Assembly (NCBI GenBank): GCA_017395045.1
Contig: JAFPWG010000026.1
Span: 1-64,000 of the forward strand
Length of the DNA: 64,000 nucleotides
Direction: 5' to 3'
DNA from: Bacteroidales bacterium
Lineage (GTDB): Bacteria > Bacteroidota > Bacteroidia > Bacteroidales > UBA932
Position numbers and translations under genes: made by a program. Under the pieces are notes generated by a model. It was not told where the DNA came from. It worked only from the letters and a program-made list of their open reading frames with translations, and ran no database searches. This document shows, one piece after another, positions 48,801 to 58,063 of this stretch (position 1 is the first letter of the stretch; every line of letters starts with the position of its first letter).

Positions 48801-50534
48801 TTATTTATTGGTTCCCTTACCCGGGTTCTGGGAAATTCCGCTTACGAGGATTTCGTCGGCCGGGATAGCAAAAAGGAATTCATCACAGTCATACGGGTAC
48901 TCCTTCCAGGGCTGTACGCCGGCAAACCTGTGGTCTATGTTCCGCTTGTTGCGGATAAGGTCGAAGGGGCGCTGGGCCTCGAAGCACAATTCCATCCGGC
49001 GCTCGTCCAGGACGACGTCGAGGGAGGTCTTGTACTCGTGACCCTGGCATTCGGCGAGGTTGGCCCACTCGTGGATGCCGGCCCGCTTGCGGAGCACGTT
49101 CACGTCCTTGATGGCGGCCGCGTCCTGTCCGAGCTTGGCTTCCGCCTCGGCCCGGTTCAGGATCACCTCCGCCCAGCGCAGCATGACGGGAGAGCTCAGG
49201 TTGGGATCTCCGTCCTGGTTGGCGAACTTGGACATGTAGTTCTGCGGGTAGGTGTTGCGGGTTCCGTTGGCAAAGTCAACGTTGTCGCGCACGTAAACCT
49301 GCGTTTCCGCGCCGTTGTAGTTGATGAAGTACTGCGGATATCCGTTGTTCACGCCGGGTTTGGACTTGTAGACGGTGGTGTACTGCTTGTCCAGATAGGT
49401 GAAGGTGAAATTCCCGTTCGCATCGGGGGTAAGGCCTTTGTCCTTACCGCACACGATGGCATTGGAACGGAAGAAGTTCTTCCCGTCGTCAATGGGCCAG
49501 TGCACCATCTTGGTACCGTCATTGAGCTGGCCGTACGTGCTGAAGTAAGCGGCGAAACGCTTGTCTCCAGGGTAGCGCCGGAACAGCTCGATGAGCGGAT
49601 CCGTCCAGTAGACTTCGCCCCAGCCGACACCGCCGGTGCCGTTGGTGGAATAGTACATGGAACCCAGGGAGCTGCGTCCGACTGCATCCAGCGGGGTGCA
49701 GGCGATGCACCAGAGGGTTTCCTTGGAAGTGCGCGCGTTGATGAAGTAGTTGTCCAGATCCTGGTCCAGGTTGGCGGCAGGATCGGCCCCCAGCATCTCG
49801 TTGCACAGGTCCAGGCACTCCTGGTTCTTCTCCATGTACAGGTACACGCGGGAGAGCAGGGCGCGGGCGGCATCGTAGGAGATGTAGCCGGCGTCGCCGC
49901 GACGGGTGGTTCCCTTCAGGAGTTCGACCGCTTTCTTGAGGTCGGCCTCGATCTGGTCATATACCTCACCCACGGTGGACCTTTCCGTCACGGAGCAATC
50001 CGTGGAGGTGCGGAGCACCACACCCGGATTGTCGCGGCCCAGGGGATACTGCTTGGAGTACAGGCAACTCAGGCACAGGTGGCAGAACGCCCGCATGAAG
50101 TAGTTCTCTCCGAGGAGCTGGTTGTTCAAGGCTTCACCTTCCGGAACCATCTCGATGATGGAGTTGGCCGAGTAGATGATCTTGTAGCAGCACCACCAGA
50201 AATAGTAGGAATGCTTCAGATCAGGGGTATCGTCATAACAGGCCGAGTTGTAGATAGGAGACGACGTGGTGCCGGAAAGCATGGCGTTGTCTCCGCGCAT
50301 CTCGGTCATATGGTTCCACATCTTGATGAATGTGAGACCATTATCGGACTTGCCCCTGTATTCCATCGGCGTCTTGAACATCGCGTAGTTGCCGTCCGTG
50401 GAGAACACGGCGGAACTCGGGTCGTTCTTGAACTGGGAGGAGGTCATGGTATCACTGCGATAGTAATCCATGTTGCACCCAGCAAGCGTCAGGACGCCGG
50501 CCAAAATCAGGAATATGTCAAGTCTTCTTGCCAT
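48801..50534 (-). CDS. susD: SusD-like outer-membrane glycan-binding lipoprotein, copy 1
   Basis: The protein has 577 residues with a lipobox (LILAGVLTLAGCNMDYYRSD). Family helices and the C-terminal marks LNRAEAEAKLGQDAAAIKDV and VLDERRMELCFEAQRPFDLIR are present. It is placed directly after SusC (12-base gap) and before its paralogue (12-base gap), so it is the canonical partner of the SusC. Most differences from copy 2 lie in the N-terminal half (about 30-200), which may mean that the two recognise different parts of the glycan. Confidence 0.93.
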   Translation of the reverse strand: MARRLDIFLILAGVLTLAGCNMDYYRSDTMTSSQFKNDPSSAVFSTDGNYAMFKTPMEYRGKSDNGLTFIKMWNHMTEMRGDNAMLSGTTSSPIYNSACYDDTPDLKHSYYFWWCCYKIIYSANSIIEMVPEGEALNNQLLGENYFMRAFCHLCLSCLYSKQYPLGRDNPGVVLRTSTDCSVTERSTVGEVYDQIEADLKKAVELLKGTTRRGDAGYISYDAARALLSRVYLYMEKNQECLDLCNEMLGADPAANLDQDLDNYFINARTSKETLWCIACTPLDAVGRSSLGSMYYSTNGTGGVGWGEVYWTDPLIELFRRYPGDKRFAAYFSTYGQLNDGTKMVHWPIDDGKNFFRSNAIVCGKDKGLTPDANGNFTFTYLDKQYTTVYKSKPGVNNGYPQYFINYNGAETQVYVRDNVDFANGTRNTYPQNYMSKFANQDGDPNLSSPVMLRWAEVILNRAEAEAKLGQDAAAIKDVNVLRKRAGIHEWANLAECQGHEYKTSLDVVLDERRMELCFEAQRPFDLIRNKRNIDHRFAGVQPWKEYPYDCDEFLFAIPADEILVSGISQNPGKGTNK

Positions 50535-50546
50535 GTACCCTAAGGA

Positions 50547-53500
50547 TTAGAACTTCACGTCGACACCCACGGAAACGGACATCGGGACCGGATAGTTGTT
50601 GCTGTATGAACCGGCGAGGCTCCAGGAAGTGGCTTCCAGGCGGACTTCCGGGTCCATACCGGCGAAGCGGGAGATGGTGAGGATGTTGTCGGCGCTGACG
50701 AACAGGCGTGCGCCGGACATGCCGATGCGCTTGATGGCGTTCTTGGGCAGGTCGTAGCTCAGGGTGACGTTACGCAGGCGGAAGAAGCTGCCGTCTTCGA
50801 GCTGACGGGAAGAAGGCTTGCAGGAGTTCTTGTTTCCGTTCAGGACCAGGCGGGGATGGGTGGCGGCGTAGTTGAGACCGTCCGGGTCTCCGGGCTGCCA
50901 GCGGATCCAACCGAGGCCGTTGTCGTGGGACATCTGGTTGTAGTCGGTGTAGGCACCGTCGGAGTCCATGACGCAGCGGGTGTAGTTGAACACCTTGTTG
51001 CCCACGATGAAGCTGCCGTTGGCGCTGAGGGTCAGGCCCTTCCAGCTCAAGGCCATGTTAAGGCCGCCGCTGAACAGCGGGGAAGCGGTTCCGACGAACT
51101 GGGGCGTAGCCTTGGCGTAATCGTTCGTAGTGGTGACGTTGCCGTTCTCGTCGATGTTCTCCCACAGCGGGTCGCCGTTCTCGATGTCCACGCCCACCCA
51201 CTTCGGGATGAACCAGGAGTAGATGTCGCGGCCCACGGAGATCTTCTGGTTGTAACCGGAAGAAGTGGTCTGGAGGATGTCATCCGGGACACCGTCGCCG
51301 TCGCCGTCGGGAAGTTCGATCACGCGGTTCTGGTTGAAGCCGATGTTGAAGCCGGCGTCCCAGCGGAAATCTCCGATCTTGAGGAGGGAACCGTCGATGG
51401 CGAATTCAACACCGCGGTTGCGCACGGTACCGCGGTTGTCCATGAACTCGAAGAAGCCCGTGGAGGTGGCGGTAGGAACGGCAAGCAAGAGCTTGGTATT
51501 GATGGTGTTATAGAGGTCGACGGTAATGTTGACGTTGTTCTTGATGGTGGCGTCCATACCGAGGCTGGTCATGTAGGCCTCTTCCCAGCCCAGACGGGGA
51601 TTGGCCTGCTGGGAAAGGACGGCGGCGGTGATGCCTTCGTAGTTGGCGTCGAGCACGTAGGTGTCCTGATAGCGGAAAGCGGCGATGCTGTCGTTACCGG
51701 TCTTACCGTAACCGGCGCGGAACTTCAGGAAGCTCAGGAAGTTCTGATTCTTCATGAAATTCTCGTTGGAGACGATCCAGGCACCGGAGACGCCCGGGAA
51801 GTAACCACCGCGGTTCAGCGGGCCGAACTTGTAGCTTTCATCGTAACGGATGGAAGCGGTGAAGATGTACTTGCCCATCAGGGAGTACTGGGCCTGGGCC
51901 AGGAGGGCCCAAGTGCGGGAATTGTAGTCGTAACCGGAGGACTCGATGGTGCTGGGGGCGCAGTTGCTGATGGAACGCTGGCCGGCAGGCATGTTCTTAC
52001 CTTCGGTAGCCAGGCTGCGGGAATAACCCTCGCCGTACTCCCAACCGACGATCGCGCTCACGTCGTGGATCTCGTTGAAGACGTTGTGGAACTTGAGGAG
52101 ATTCGTGGTGCCCCAGCCATTGTACTCACCGTCGGAATTGGAAAGGTGGCCGTTGTTGGCATAGGAAGGGGACTGGGTGCGGGGATCGATGTAGGACTCC
52201 CAGAAATCGTTGGAGGAATCGTAGCGGTTGTTGGAAGTGAAGCTGAGCCAGTCGGTGATGTTCCAGATGAACTGGAGGTCGGCCACCAGGCTTTCGCCAC
52301 GGCCCTTGCTGTAGTTGTAGAGCTCGTTGTGGAGGATGTTGTACTTGTCGTGGGAGTACCAGGGCTTTCCGTTATCGGAACGCTTGGGCTCGTTCACGAG
52401 CAGGACCTCGTCGGTGATGTTGCCGTCGGCGTCGATCACATACGGGATATCCCAAGGAAGGGCGCGGTAGGCGCATTCCAGGGTCACATAGGAGGATTCT
52501 TCCCGGGAATTGGTGCGCTTGTAGTTCACGCGGGTGTTCATGGTGAGACGGTCGGTGATGGCCGTGGACAGGTTGATACGGGCGGAGGTCCGCTTGTAGT
52601 TCGTATTGACCAGGGTACCGTTCTCATTGTAGTGGTCCATGCTCACGTAGTAGTTGGTACGGCCGGCGCGGCCGCCCACGGAAGCATAGTAGTTCTGGAC
52701 GTTGCCCAGACGGAAGCTGTTGTTCACCCAGTCGAAATCCTGGGTCAGCAGCTCTTCCGGACGCTGGCTCGGGAAGATGGTCTTGGAGTACATCTGCTTC
52801 TGCGTGTAGTAGAGTTCCTCCGAGTTCATCGCCTTGAAGCGGCCGGTAAGGGCCTTCTTGATACCATAGGAGGCCTTGAAGTTCACGATAGGCTTGTCCT
52901 GCTTGGCATTCTTGGTGGTGACGACGATAACGCCGCCGGCAGCCGCTGCACCGTAGAGGGCGGTGGCGGATGCATCCTTCAGGACGGAGATGGTTTCCAC
53001 GTCGTTGGGGTTGAAGTCACCACCGGCGACACCGTCGACCACATACATCGGGTCGGCGCCTGCGGTGATGGAGCCGGTACCGCGGATACGGATGGAGGCG
53101 GAAGCGCCAGGCTGACCGCTGGAGTTCATCGCGACCACGCCGGCTACCTTACCCTGCAGCATGTTACCGATATCGGGGGAAGCCACGTTGTTGAGTTTCT
53201 CGCCGCTCATGGAGACGACGGCGCTGGAGATTTCAGCCTTCTTCTGGGTGGTGTAACCCAGGACGACGACCTCGTCGAGTGCCTCGGTGTCGGGCGTGAG
53301 GGAAACGTTGATGACTGTGCGTCCGTTCACGGCTTCCGAGACGCTGACATAGCCCAGGGAAGAGAACGTGAGGGTTGCATTGGCGGGCGCCTTAATCACA
53401 TACTTTCCTTCGTAATCGGTAACGGTACCGTTACTGCCGGAAAGCATGACGCCGACCCCGATGAGGGGCTGGCCGTCAGAGGCGTCCAAAACCTGGCCCG

Positions 53501-53585
53501 AGACCGTAATCTGTTGGGCCGTTGCAGGGATTGCAAGCACGGCGGCTGCAAGGACTGCAAGCAGGTAGGAATAGATTTTTCTCAT
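50547..53585 (-). CDS. susC: SusC-like TonB-dependent outer-membrane transporter
   Basis: The protein has 1012 residues. It has a signal peptide (AAAVLAIPATAQQ), a carboxypeptidase-regulatory-like domain (VSGQVLDASDGQPLIGVGVML), the TonB-box region around LDEVVVLGYTTQKK, the plug (NMLQGKVAGV, RIRGTGSITAGADPMYVVDGV, VLKDASATALYGAAAAGGVI) and a long beta-barrel ending in the required terminal Phe (VSVGVDVKF). It imports oligosaccharides with TonB energy. It lies 60 bases after the GatZ-like gene; no exact promoter element is seen in that gap. Confidence 0.96.
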   Translation of the reverse strand: MRKIYSYLLAVLAAAVLAIPATAQQITVSGQVLDASDGQPLIGVGVMLSGSNGTVTDYEGKYVIKAPANATLTFSSLGYVSVSEAVNGRTVINVSLTPDTEALDEVVVLGYTTQKKAEISSAVVSMSGEKLNNVASPDIGNMLQGKVAGVVAMNSSGQPGASASIRIRGTGSITAGADPMYVVDGVAGGDFNPNDVETISVLKDASATALYGAAAAGGVIVVTTKNAKQDKPIVNFKASYGIKKALTGRFKAMNSEELYYTQKQMYSKTIFPSQRPEELLTQDFDWVNNSFRLGNVQNYYASVGGRAGRTNYYVSMDHYNENGTLVNTNYKRTSARINLSTAITDRLTMNTRVNYKRTNSREESSYVTLECAYRALPWDIPYVIDADGNITDEVLLVNEPKRSDNGKPWYSHDKYNILHNELYNYSKGRGESLVADLQFIWNITDWLSFTSNNRYDSSNDFWESYIDPRTQSPSYANNGHLSNSDGEYNGWGTTNLLKFHNVFNEIHDVSAIVGWEYGEGYSRSLATEGKNMPAGQRSISNCAPSTIESSGYDYNSRTWALLAQAQYSLMGKYIFTASIRYDESYKFGPLNRGGYFPGVSGAWIVSNENFMKNQNFLSFLKFRAGYGKTGNDSIAAFRYQDTYVLDANYEGITAAVLSQQANPRLGWEEAYMTSLGMDATIKNNVNITVDLYNTINTKLLLAVPTATSTGFFEFMDNRGTVRNRGVEFAIDGSLLKIGDFRWDAGFNIGFNQNRVIELPDGDGDGVPDDILQTTSSGYNQKISVGRDIYSWFIPKWVGVDIENGDPLWENIDENGNVTTTNDYAKATPQFVGTASPLFSGGLNMALSWKGLTLSANGSFIVGNKVFNYTRCVMDSDGAYTDYNQMSHDNGLGWIRWQPGDPDGLNYAATHPRLVLNGNKNSCKPSSRQLEDGSFFRLRNVTLSYDLPKNAIKRIGMSGARLFVSADNILTISRFAGMDPEVRLEATSWSLAGSYSNNYPVPMSVSVGVDVKF

Positions 53586-53645
53586 GGCGAGACCTATTGG
53601 TTATTGTTAATAAAGATGAAAAATGAATAGATTTCGTTGCATTTA

Positions 53646-54872
53646 CTATAGTAAATCGTTCAGTCCGACCAGATTGAACGCACGGAAATACTTGTCCATG
53701 TCCCTTTCGATGCGGCCCAGGACGATCTGTTCCGGGTCGATTCCCAGGCGGGTGAGGTTCGCATACAGGAAGCCGCGGGCGGCGAGGGGAGCGGGCTGCT
53801 GCCAGATGTAGCGGCAGCAGGTTGCGACGATCCAGTCCTGGCGCTCCGGGGTGAGCTCGCAAAGGTCCTTGCCCTGCTCGTCTTCGTGGAGCCACTTTTC
53901 CCAGCGGTGGGACTCGTGAACCGCCTCGTGCAGAACGTCTTTCATGTGGGAGAGGACGGCCACGCGGCCTTCTTTCTCATATTCCACCTCCATCTGCTCC
54001 AGTTCGCACAGGGCGCGGTATTCGCTGATGGTGAATTCGGGTCCGACGTTGGCGGCGCCCATGCCGGACAAAGGATACTCCTCCGGGTTAGCCACATCAT
54101 CGGTATAATGGCCTTTGATGTAGCTACCCAGAGGACGCACCTTCGTGGTGAGCCGTTTCGCGACCTCGGGGTCGAACACCGTAGTGTCCAGGTCCGTGCC
54201 CACCTTCCCGACGATGAAACAAGGCCATACGTCGGGCAAACCAACACTAACCAACCCGTTTTTCAATTCATTGATGAACGTATCGAACGTCTTCTCGTCG
54301 GCGAGGCCGCCGTGGACCTCTTCGGTTCCCACTTCGTAGGAAATGGCGGGAAGACCTTTCTGCTTGCGGAAGTTCTCCACGTGGGCGATCAGTTCCACCG
54401 TACGGGCCGCCACGAGGCGGATGTCGATGATTTCGCCCTTCGGGACGTTGATGTCCACGGTCGGGTCCACGTGGATGAGGTCGTATCCGGCGAGGACAGC
54501 GGCCTCGAAAGATTTCTTGACGCCGTCCATGGCGTCCTTGACGGACCATTTCTCCGTACGCTGGCGGTCCTTGAGCCAGGGGCCGCCGTGGTCGATGGCG
54601 ATGATGACCGGACCGGTGAAATGGACGCGTTCCACCTCGAAACGGATCAGCCGCGTGAATTCCGCCTGCGTCATGCCCGTGTAGCCACCGTCGCAGTCGA
54701 TCTGGTTCAGGGTGGCGGCGAAGTAGATGGGAGCGTTGTTGCGCTTGGCAGCGCGGATGGATGCACTGATGACGGCGGGGGAGTTGGGGCAGGCCGCGAA
54801 GATGGTACGCGGAATGCCGGTCGCGCGCTGGAGCTCGTCGATCCTGTGGAGCAGTTGTTCTGTTTTCGGCAT
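53646..54872 (-). CDS. GatZ/KbaZ-like tagatose-bisphosphate aldolase subunit
   Basis: The protein has 408 residues. It follows the GatZ/KbaZ family: IFAACPNSPAVISASIRAAK, QIDCDGGYTGMTQAEF, IAIDHGGPWLKDRQ, LIHVDPTVD, and YEVGTEEVHGGL. In enterobacteria this subunit stabilises the catalytic aldolase GatY/KbaY in the galactitol or N-acetylgalactosamine route. No GatY-like gene lies in the window, so it may pair with an aldolase elsewhere or act on its own. The start at 54872 gives the normal length; an in-frame ATG upstream lies in the previous gene. The gap to the SIS gene is 4 bases. Confidence 0.85.
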   Translation of the reverse strand: MPKTEQLLHRIDELQRATGIPRTIFAACPNSPAVISASIRAAKRNNAPIYFAATLNQIDCDGGYTGMTQAEFTRLIRFEVERVHFTGPVIIAIDHGGPWLKDRQRTEKWSVKDAMDGVKKSFEAAVLAGYDLIHVDPTVDINVPKGEIIDIRLVAARTVELIAHVENFRKQKGLPAISYEVGTEEVHGGLADEKTFDTFINELKNGLVSVGLPDVWPCFIVGKVGTDLDTTVFDPEVAKRLTTKVRPLGSYIKGHYTDDVANPEEYPLSGMGAANVGPEFTISEYRALCELEQMEVEYEKEGRVAVLSHMKDVLHEAVHESHRWEKWLHEDEQGKDLCELTPERQDWIVATCCRYIWQQPAPLAARGFLYANLTRLGIDPEQIVLGRIERDMDKYFRAFNLVGLNDLL

Positions 54873-54876
54873 GGTA

Positions 54877-55992
54877 TTAAAGATATAAGGTGACGCCCTC
54901 CACGACGCGGGAGATGTTCCCGGAAACGGAAGGGGAGTCGGGACTGAGTCCGGTTGCAATCGATTTGTAGTAGCCCAGCAGTTGGCCCACGAAGACGTAG
55001 GACACGCAGGCGAAGTAGTCGGGAACGCTGTCCGGAATGCCGATTTCCACGCAAAGGTCGTAGGCGTCCTCTTCCAGGGCGGGTTTACGCTGGCAAACGA
55101 TGACGCTGGCCTTCACGTCGTTGTTGGACTTGATCTGGCGGATGAGGTCCAGCTCGTAGCGCTGGATGTCGGGATTGGACGAAAGGAGGTACACCAGCAT
55201 GGAATCCGGGTTCACCAGGGCCTTGGGACCGTGGCGGAAGCCCAGGAAGGAGTCGAAGGCGCACATTACGGCGCCGTCGGTAAGCTCCTGGAGCTTCAGG
55301 CGGCATTCCTCCGCGACGCCCTTGAGGGGACCGGAACCCAGGAAGACGGCGCGGCTGAAGTCGCGCCCGGCGATCCCGCGGATGGCGGATTCGTAGCGGT
55401 CCATGGCGGCTTCCACCTTCTCCGAAAGGATGTCGATATTCTCTTTCTCTTCTTCGATGTGGTCGATCCGGGCGATCATGGAACAGGCCAGGAGCATCGT
55501 GGAGTAGCTGCTGGTCATGGCCAGGGATACGTCGTTCGTCTCGGGGGGCAGGAGGACGGTGAGGATGTGGGAACCCTTCATCCGGGCCAGTTCGCCGTTC
55601 TCGTTGCAGGTGATGAAGATATGCACCACCTTGCCGGCGGCTTTCTCCACGGCTTTCACCGCGCCCACGCTCTCGGGGCTGTTCCCGGAACGGGCGAAAG
55701 AGACAAGCAGGATCTTGCTGTCCTTGTCGAAATAGAGACCGGGATCGGTGATGATGTCGGTGGTGGCGATGGCACGGACGCCCCTGCGGATTCTGGAAAG
55801 GGCCGGTTCGAGGGCGTCACCGATATAGGCGGATGTTCCGGCTCCTGTCAGGACGATGGTGAAATCTTCGTCCAGATTCGCATCCAGGAAAGACTGGATT
55901 TCGGCTTTGCGTGCACGGATGATGTCATAGGCCTTGCGCCAGACACGGGGCTGCTGCCGTATCTCCCTGTATGTGTGAAAATCCTGTGTCAT
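54877..55992 (-). CDS. agaS: AgaS-like SIS-domain sugar-phosphate isomerase/deaminase
   Basis: The protein has 371 residues and two SIS domains. The first has TIVLTGAGTSAYIGDA and SFARSGNSPESVGAV; the second has AVFLGSGPLKGVAEEC and FLGFRHGPKALV. This pattern, with the conserved RHGPK, is that of AgaS, which converts galactosamine-6-phosphate to tagatose-6-phosphate and ammonia. The start at 55992 lies 29 bases past a TATATTTG promoter with an operator-like palindrome, so this gene leads the minus-strand PUL transcript. Together with the GatZ-like and PfkB genes it points to GalNAc or galactosamine use. Confidence 0.85.
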   Translation of the reverse strand: MTQDFHTYREIRQQPRVWRKAYDIIRARKAEIQSFLDANLDEDFTIVLTGAGTSAYIGDALEPALSRIRRGVRAIATTDIITDPGLYFDKDSKILLVSFARSGNSPESVGAVKAVEKAAGKVVHIFITCNENGELARMKGSHILTVLLPPETNDVSLAMTSSYSTMLLACSMIARIDHIEEEKENIDILSEKVEAAMDRYESAIRGIAGRDFSRAVFLGSGPLKGVAEECRLKLQELTDGAVMCAFDSFLGFRHGPKALVNPDSMLVYLLSSNPDIQRYELDLIRQIKSNNDVKASVIVCQRKPALEEDAYDLCVEIGIPDSVPDYFACVSYVFVGQLLGYYKSIATGLSPDSPSVSGNISRVVEGVTLYL

Positions 55993-56017
55993 ACTTGCTG
56001 TGGTTTGCTTTCTACCA

Positions 56018-56053
56018 ATTGCAAATATAAAAAGAAACAATCGAAATATTTCG
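56018..56053 (-). promoter_or_regulatory. Promoter and operator of the agaS-led PUL operon
   Basis: Minus-strand TATATTTG (56022-56029) is the -7 element, 29 bases before the agaS ATG. Upstream, the perfect 12-bp palindrome CGAAATATTTCG (56042-56053) covers the -33 region. The stretch 56018-56037 also resembles the TTCGCA-n-TATAAAACGAA element found twice at 56987-57103. These are good candidates for the binding site of the adjacent DeoR-type regulator. Confidence 0.55.
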
Positions 56054-56170
56054 TTTCAAGGCGTGAAAATATGAAACGGAATAGTTGAAAAGCCGTAAAT
56101 CTCCTACTAACTAATTAAAAAACAGTAACTTATCTCTGCTGTTAAAAATGCTTCGTAGTGTTTCGATTTC

Positions 56171-56971
56171 TTAAACAGGAACCGTTTCGACATTGATTTT
56201 CATCGATCGTAACTGGCTCTTGAAACTGGCCGGAACGTGGCTGTCGGTGATGACCGTATGGATCTTGTCGGGCATGGCGATGAAGGCGAGGGAACGCTTG
56301 TTCACCTTGGAGGAATCGAAGACGGCGATGACCTCCCTGGCCCTGGAGATCATGACCTGGTTGGTGCTGGCCTCCTCCATGCTGGGGGTGGAAAGGCCGG
56401 CTTCCATGCTGATGCTGTCCACCCCCAGGAACAGTTTGTCGCAGTAGAAGAGCTTGAGGTTCGATTCTGCCAGCGGACCTACGATGGAATTACTGGATTC
56501 GCGGACGGTACCACCCAGGAGAATCACCCGGAAACGCTTGTATTTCAGGGCTTCCAGCATGGCGCTAACGGAGTTGGTGATGATGGTCAGGTCATTGAAT
56601 GCGTGAAGGTTGCGTACGACCTGAAGGGCGGTGGTGCCGGAGTCGACGAGAATGGTGTCCCCGTTCTTGATATGGGCTGCGGCCGCCCGGCCGATGGACT
56701 CTTTCTCACGGGCGTTCACAAGCTGCTTGAAGTGGAAATTCCGTTCTTCCGTCTCGTCCGAGGTCGCATTGGCACCCATGATGGCGCCTCCGTGTACGCG
56801 GATCAGGAGTTTCCGCTCCTTCAGGATGCGGAGATCCTTTCGGATGGTCACTTCCGAAACACCGAATTCGTGGCTCAATTCGGTGACGTTTACGGTGGAA
56901 TCCTCTCGGAGTCTTTGTAGGATGGCTGAGCGACGGCCCTGGGCGGAATCGTAGATATTCATGGTCACCAT
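56171..56971 (-). CDS. DeoR-family (AgaR-like) transcriptional repressor
   Basis: The protein has 266 residues. It begins with a DeoR-type winged helix (RRSAILQRLREDSTVNVTELS, VSEVTIRKDLRIL, IRVHGGAI). A sugar-phosphate sensor domain follows, with ILVDSGTTALQVVRNL, IITNSVSAMLEAL, ILLGGTVRESSNSIVGP and the late FDSSKVNKRSLAFIA. Such proteins usually release DNA on binding a phosphorylated sugar made by the pathway they control. It lies between the two PUL arms and probably controls both. The start may be 56971 or 56962; a TATATTTG promoter lies 19 bases before the first. Confidence 0.92.
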   Translation of the reverse strand: MVTMNIYDSAQGRRSAILQRLREDSTVNVTELSHEFGVSEVTIRKDLRILKERKLLIRVHGGAIMGANATSDETEERNFHFKQLVNAREKESIGRAAAAHIKNGDTILVDSGTTALQVVRNLHAFNDLTIITNSVSAMLEALKYKRFRVILLGGTVRESSNSIVGPLAESNLKLFYCDKLFLGVDSISMEAGLSTPSMEEASTNQVMISRAREVIAVFDSSKVNKRSLAFIAMPDKIHTVITDSHVPASFKSQLRSMKINVETVPV

Positions 56972-56986
56972 GGTTAGTGTTTCACT

Positions 56987-57103
56987 TTCGCAAATATAAA
57001 ACGAATTTTGGAATGAAACAAAACGAAATGTTTTTTTTTATTAAAAATGAGCTGGCATTATGAAATTTGCCGATGTTTTATCATATTCGCAGTATAAAAC
57101 GAA
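56987..57103. promoter_or_regulatory. Divergent control region of the deoR-type gene and pfkB with repeated operator element
   Basis: Two direct copies of a 18-19 base element, TTCGCAAATATAAAACGAA (56987-57005) and TTCGCAGTATAAAACGAA (57086-57103), lie in this 138-base gap. Each has TTCG and CGAA half-sites around an A/T-rich centre. The first contains the minus-strand -7 element TATATTTG (56991-56998) of the regulator gene. The second ends 6 bases before the pfkB ATG. A further TTTCGTTTTGTTTC lies on the minus strand at 57015-57028. The arrangement fits repression of both genes by the DeoR-type product. Confidence 0.55.
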
Positions 57104-57109
57104 AACCAA

Positions 57110-58063
57110 ATGAAACAGTACGACATCGCTGCGATCGGCGAGCTCAACGTCGACATCATCCTGAACCGCATTGAATCCGAACCCGAAATCGGGAAAGAGA
57201 AGTTTGCCAAGGACATGACCGTCACCCTGGGGTCTTCCACGGCCATTTTTGCGGCGAACGCAGCCGCCCTGGGCAGCAAGGTCTGTTTCGTGGGCCTGGT
57301 CGGCCGCGACTCTTTCGGCGACCTGGTCTGCACCTCCCTGAAAGCCAAGGGGGTGGAAACCCGTTTCATCAAGATGGGGGAGACGCCCACCGGCGCCACC
57401 ATCTGCATGAATTACGGCGAGGACCGCGCGAACCTGACCTATCAGGGTTCGATGGACGTCATGGGTTTCGACGACATCGACCCGGAAGTATTTGAAAGTG
57501 CGTCGCACATCCACCTTTCGTCGCTGTTCATGCAGTCCGGCCTGCTCCGGGACATCCACAAGATCCTGGACAAGGCCGTTTCCAAGGGAATCACCGTATC
57601 GCTCGATACCCAGTGGGATCCGATGGAGACCTGGAGGCTGGACTATGCTTCCGTCCTCCCGAAGATCACTGTCTTCATGCCCAATGAGAAAGAACTGCAG
57701 GCCCTGACGGGGAAGCAGGACCTGGACAGCGCCATCGCCGAGGTGCTCCCTTACCTGGGATGTGCCATGGTGGTCAAGTGCGGTTCCAAGGGTTCCCTGC
57801 TGGTCCGGAAGGATGGCAGCCGCCATTTCCTGCCGGCATTCCTGAACAAGGAAGTCGTGGACGCCATCGGGGCGGGGGACAGCTTCAACTCCGGTTTCGT
57901 GAGCGCTTTCGTGAAGGGCATGCCGCTGGAGGCGTGCCAGGAGACCGGCAACCTGACGGGTGCGGTGAATACCACGGCGTCCGGCGGCACCGGCGCCTTT
58001 ACTTCGCTGGAAGCCGTCCGTGAGATCTGCAAGGAACGTTTCGGACATCCGATTGCGCTATGA
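57110..58063 (+). CDS. PfkB-family sugar kinase
   Basis: The protein has 317 residues. It has the first PfkB signature region (AAIGELNVDIILNR, TLGSSTAIFAANAAALG, FVGLVGRD) and the second signature with the catalytic base (VVDAIGAGDSFNSGFVSAF, Asp in DAIGAGD). In this context it could phosphorylate tagatose-6-phosphate, giving the substrate of the GatZ-linked aldolase, or phosphorylate the free sugar itself (GalNAc or galactosamine). The sequence alone does not decide. The stop overlaps the start of the GH36 gene (ATGA). Confidence 0.9.
   Translation: MKQYDIAAIGELNVDIILNRIESEPEIGKEKFAKDMTVTLGSSTAIFAANAAALGSKVCFVGLVGRDSFGDLVCTSLKAKGVETRFIKMGETPTGATICMNYGEDRANLTYQGSMDVMGFDDIDPEVFESASHIHLSSLFMQSGLLRDIHKILDKAVSKGITVSLDTQWDPMETWRLDYASVLPKITVFMPNEKELQALTGKQDLDSAIAEVLPYLGCAMVVKCGSKGSLLVRKDGSRHFLPAFLNKEVVDAIGAGDSFNSGFVSAFVKGMPLEACQETGNLTGAVNTTASGGTGAFTSLEAVREICKERFGHPIAL

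Noticed and set aside
50856-53630. Plus-strand frame of 924 codons opposite SusC
   Set aside because: Antisense shadow caused by codon bias in SusC; it has Gly/Val/Asp-rich content only and no start context or family match.
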